Below, one piece after another: positions 14,770 through 16,696 of a stretch of 16,696 nt of DNA (position 1 is the stretch's first letter; the number at the start of each line of letters is the position of its first letter). The stretch covers positions 1-16,696 of the forward strand of contig CBDTTW010000058.1 of the NCBI GenBank assembly GCA_965363675.1. Reading direction: 5' to 3'. The DNA is from CBDTTW01 sp965363675. Lineage in GTDB: Bacteria > Bacteroidota > Rhodothermia > Rhodothermales > DASSAV01. The translations under genes were made by a program, and so were the position numbers. A model generated the notes under the pieces. That model saw only the letters and a list, made by a program, of their open reading frames with translations, did no database searches and was not told the origin of the DNA.

Positions 14770-15402
14770 CTACACGGGGTTGCGGCCTTCGAGCGCGCGC
14801 ATCAGGGTGGCCTCGTCGGCGTACTCCAGGTCGCCGCCGATGGGCAGCCCCCGGGCGATGCGTGTAATGCGCACCCCGAAGGGCTTGAGCAGTTGCGAGA
14901 GGTAATACGCCGTCGTGTCACCCTCGACGTTGGGGTTCATGGCGAGGATGAGTTCCTGGATGGGCGCGGCGGCGGCCCCCTCCTCCGGAGGCGCCAGCGA
15001 GGCAGCCACGCGAGCGACCAGCTCGCGCACGTGCAGATCGTCCGGCCCGACGCCGTCGAGCGGCGAGATGACGCCGCCGAGCACATGGTACACCCCCCGG
15101 AACTCGCCGGCGCGCTCCAGCGCCATCACGTCGTTGGGCTCCTCCACGACGCAGACCGTGGCATGGTCCCGGCGGTCGGAGGCGCAGAGGGGGCAGGGGT
15201 CGTGGTCGGTCACGTTGAAGCAAACCGAGCAGTACTTGACGCGGTCCTTAACGGCCACGAGGGCGCGGGCCAGCTCCACGACCTCCTCGCGCGGCATCTT
15301 GAGCACGTACGAGGTCAGGCGCTGGGCGGTTTTGCGGCCCACGGTGGGCAGCTTGGTAAGCTGCTCGACGAGGGCTTCTACGGATTCGGAAGTGGCATGC
15401 AT
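14770..15402 (-). CDS. recR: Recombination mediator protein RecR
   Basis: RecR, with RecO and in some settings RecF, loads RecA onto SSB-coated single-stranded DNA at gaps and stalled forks. The 210 residues show the full order: a helix-hairpin-helix region (VEALVEQLTKLPTVGRKTAQRLTSYVLK, 8-35), a C4 zinc motif with C58, C61, C70 and C73 (C-x2-C-x8-C-x2-C), and a Toprim domain (about 81-175) containing VCVVEEPNDVMALER, YHVLGGVISPLDGVGPDDL and ILAMNPNVEGDTTAYYLS. The C-terminal RITRIARGLPIGGDLEYADEATLMRALEGR matches the family. An Ala/Pro-rich insertion of about 10 residues (APPEEGAAAAP) sits inside the Toprim domain before IQELILAMNP. The frame extends to 15462, but the ATG at 15402 matches the normal RecR start. 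It follows dnaX and ybaB, a classical order. Confidence 0.96.
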   Translation of the reverse strand: MHATSESVEALVEQLTKLPTVGRKTAQRLTSYVLKMPREEVVELARALVAVKDRVKYCSVCFNVTDHDPCPLCASDRRDHATVCVVEEPNDVMALERAGEFRGVYHVLGGVISPLDGVGPDDLHVRELVARVAASLAPPEEGAAAAPIQELILAMNPNVEGDTTAYYLSQLLKPFGVRITRIARGLPIGGDLEYADEATLMRALEGRNPV

Positions 15403-15433
15403 GGGGCGGGGTTCAAGCGGCCCGTCAAGATAG

Positions 15434-15469
15434 CGCAAGGGTGCGACAGGGTAGTGTCGCACCCTTGCG
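15434..15469. other. Perfect 15-bp stem-loop between ybaB and recR
   Basis: CGCAAGGGTGCGACA (15434-15448) and TGTCGCACCCTTGCG (15455-15469) pair without a mismatch around a 6-nt loop (GGGTAG). It fills most of the 84-bp gap between the ybaB stop (15487) and the recR start (15402). No U-tract follows on either strand, so it is not a canonical terminator. An RNA processing or stability element, a protein-binding dyad, or a dispersed repeat unit are the alternatives. On the minus strand it is followed by TATCTTGACG. Confidence 0.7.
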
Positions 15470-15486
15470 GGCGAAGGCGGCGGGCG

Positions 15487-15807
15487 CTACAGGCCGAACT
15501 GGCTCAGGTCGAGGCCGGGGGGAAGCATCGAGCCGGCCGCGTCCGAGATGTCCTGCGTCGCCAGGGCCGAGGCGGCTTCGAGCGCCTTGTTGACGCCGGC
15601 GATGACCAGGTCTTCGAGCATTTCGAGGTCGTTGGGGTCCACGGCCTCAGGGTCGATCTTGAGCGAAGTGATGCGCAGGGCGCCGTTGGCCGTCACTTTG
15701 ACCATGCCGCCGCCGGCTTCGGCGCTGACGGTCTTGGCGGCGAGGGCCTCGCGCGCCTCGGCCATCTTGCGCTGCATTTCAGCCATTTTGCCGAACATGT
15801 CGGCCAT
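15487..15807 (-). CDS. ybaB: Nucleoid-associated protein, YbaB/EbfC family
   Basis: This small dimeric DNA-binding protein of the YbaB/EbfC family is commonly encoded between dnaX and recR. The 106 residues show an N-terminal helix (MADMFGKMAEMQRKMAEAREAL), a strand region GGGMVKVTANGALRITSLKIDPE, and the signature DLEMLEDLVIAGVNKALEAA. The C-terminal MLPPGLDLSQFGL resembles the LPPGF ending of E. coli YbaB. I chose the ATG at 15807 because AGGTGG lies 7 nt before it and the protein then begins like its homologues. An in-frame ATG at 15825 would add MLGGQN and has a purine stretch too close to it. It sits between dnaX and recR on one strand. Its exact cellular role is not settled for the family. 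Confidence 0.94.
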   Translation of the reverse strand: MADMFGKMAEMQRKMAEAREALAAKTVSAEAGGGMVKVTANGALRITSLKIDPEAVDPNDLEMLEDLVIAGVNKALEAASALATQDISDAAGSMLPPGLDLSQFGL

Positions 15808-15898
15808 GTTTTGTCCACCTAGCATAAACTCACCGTAGGGTCGGGGCCGGATCGGCGTTGAAAAGGGGCGGCCGCGCGCGCAGGGCGTCGCGCCGTCA

Positions 15899-15906
15899 CA
15901 AAGATA
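15899..15906 (-). promoter_or_regulatory. Possible Bacteroidota-type -7 box upstream of ybaB
   Basis: On the minus strand this reads TATCTTTG, an exact match to the TAnnTTTG -7 element of Bacteroidota primary sigma factors, about 92 bp before the ybaB start. The best upstream TTG lies 22 bp away, longer than the usual 17-19 bp, so the -33 half is weak. The same gap (15826-15949) holds two small dyads beyond the dnaX stop: GTAGGG/CCCTAC (15938-15953) and GGCTT/AAGCC (15921-15934). Confidence 0.3.
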
Positions 15907-15949
15907 CGCTCAATCGCGGGGGCTTCGACAAGCCGCCGTAGGGGCGGCC

Positions 15950-16696
15950 CTACCAGATGGGTTCGCCGCCGAACTGGTCGATGATGGCTTGCAGGGTGGG
16001 GCTTTCCTTGCAACACCGCTCGAAGGCCTCGCGCGGGTCGTCCTCGGCGGCGCGTTGCCGGAGGGCTTGGCGCGGTTCGACGACGAAGCGGAACTGCCGC
16101 ACCTGCGCCCCGACGTGCGGGCGGAGCTGCTCCAGCAGAAACGCCGACTCGTTTTCGAGGGTGGCGCCGTGCAAGTCGTCGGGCACCCCGAGCGTGAGCA
16201 GGCCGCCCGAGGCGAGCGTCCGGGGGGCCGCCTGTTGCAGCATGCTCCCGAGGCGCTTGCGTTCCTGCATGATCTCCTGGACGTAGTCCGGCCAGAGGCC
16301 GAGCAGGCTTCGCAGCGCCGGGCTTGGCGCTTCCTCGGGGGGCGTCTCGGCGGGGGGCGTGGGCGCCGGCGCCGGGCGCTCGGAGGGGGGCGGCACGCGC
16401 CGCAGGGCGGGCGCGGCGAACAGGCCGCTCGCGGAGGCGTAGCCGGGGGGGCGGCTGCCCGGAATGACGGTCAGGCGCGCCTCGGCAGGCTCGGCGGCGC
16501 GCCCAAGCGGCCCGGCGCGCAGGGCCTGCTCGGCCGGGTGCGGCGCAAAATGATCCGTCAGGGCGGGGTGCGGCGCGAAATGCTCGGCCGGGTGGGGCGC
16601 GGCGAGCGCGGGGTGCGGCGCATACTCGGCCGCAGCGGCGCGGGGCTCCGCCTCGGCAAGGGCGGCGCGCGGCGGCCCCGGCTTTTTCAGCGCAGG
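15950..16696 (-). CDS. dnaX: DNA polymerase III subunit gamma/tau (DnaX), C-terminal part only
   Basis: The visible 248 residues are the C-terminal linker and end domain of the clamp-loader subunit tau; the ATPase part lies beyond the right edge. The frame is open from 16696 to the stop at 15950-15952, so the gene starts outside the window. Residues encoded up to about 16325 form a low-complexity Pro/Ala/His linker. From about 16324 a folded domain follows: SPALRSLLGLWPDYVQEIMQ, ERKRLGSMLQQAAP, GLLTLGVPDDLHGATLENESAFLLEQL, and a tail ending QFGGEPIW. The LWPDYV, LGSMLQ and PDDLHGATL pattern resembles tau C-termini in the Bacteroidota. The assignment is reinforced by ybaB and recR immediately downstream, the usual dnaX neighbours. 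Without the AAA+ part this rests on the C-terminal pattern plus synteny. Confidence 0.87.
   Translation of the reverse strand, partial: PALKKPGPPRAALAEAEPRAAAAEYAPHPALAAPHPAEHFAPHPALTDHFAPHPAEQALRAGPLGRAAEPAEARLTVIPGSRPPGYASASGLFAAPALRRVPPPSERPAPAPTPPAETPPEEAPSPALRSLLGLWPDYVQEIMQERKRLGSMLQQAAPRTLASGGLLTLGVPDDLHGATLENESAFLLEQLRPHVGAQVRQFRFVVEPRQALRQRAAEDDPREAFERCCKESPTLQAIIDQFGGEPIW
16532..16624 (-). repeat. In-frame APHPA repeats in the DnaX linker
   Basis: The pentapeptide APHPA is encoded four times, at 16532-16546, 16562-16576, 16586-16600 and 16607-16621. The spacers are 5, 3 and 2 residues, two of them including the dipeptide HF or its variants. At DNA level the units share GTGCGGCGC or a close variant, so they probably arose by local duplication. 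The stretch belongs to the flexible tau linker. Confidence 0.75.

Noticed and set aside
16681..16690. A-rich run in dnaX (minus strand CTGAAAAAG) as a programmed frameshift site for making gamma
   Set aside because: The run has five A and does not form A AAA AAG in frame. Neither the -1 nor the +1 frame meets an early stop in the bases read after it, so no short gamma product is implied.

Overview
The window reads as chromosomal core DNA from a GC-rich member of the Bacteroidota/Rhodothermota lineage, most likely a Rhodothermales-type bacterium. The main reason is a very large sprA gene (the outer-membrane translocon of the type 9 secretion system) set in strongly GC-biased DNA with standard bacterial housekeeping genes. 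I see no insertion sequence, prophage, CRISPR array, rRNA or tRNA. The species cannot be named from the sequence alone.

Layout. (1) 1-2122, minus strand: a tight cluster tsaD > chorismate mutase > mltG, with mltG running off the left edge. (2) 2123-2345: a divergent control region. It holds a textbook sigma-70-type promoter (TTGACA, 17 bp, TATAAT) and a 7-bp inverted repeat just upstream of it. (3) 2346-5039, plus strand: a small secreted protein of unknown role with its own terminator, then a membrane-anchored LytR_C protein, ribosomal silencing factor rsfS, a lipoprotein gene broken by a +1 frameshift, and a DUF423 membrane protein. (4) 5059-5092: a terminator that can serve both strands, lying between convergent genes. 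(5) 5114-14454, minus strand: sprA (about 8 kb) > lipB > a very acidic small orphan protein. (6) 14455-14769: a non-coding stretch holding the recR terminator and the unassigned sprA upstream region. (7) 14770-16696, minus strand: dnaX (C-terminal part only) > ybaB > recR, the classical replication/repair cluster. A perfect 15-bp stem-loop lies between ybaB and recR.

How the genes fit together. TsaD (tRNA t6A), RsfS (ribosome silencing), LipB (lipoylation), MltG (glycan chain release), DnaX/RecR (replication and recombination) and chorismate mutase (aromatic amino acids) are housekeeping functions. SprA is the one lineage-defining machine: it forms the outer-membrane pore through which type 9 substrates leave the periplasm. 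No other type 9 component lies in the window.

I did not find a clearly new defence or mobile system. The points most worth following are the acidic orphan behind sprA-lipB, the secreted Gly/Tyr-tailed protein behind a perfect consensus promoter, the charged helical insertion inside SprA, the ybaB-recR stem-loop, and the frameshifted lipoprotein.
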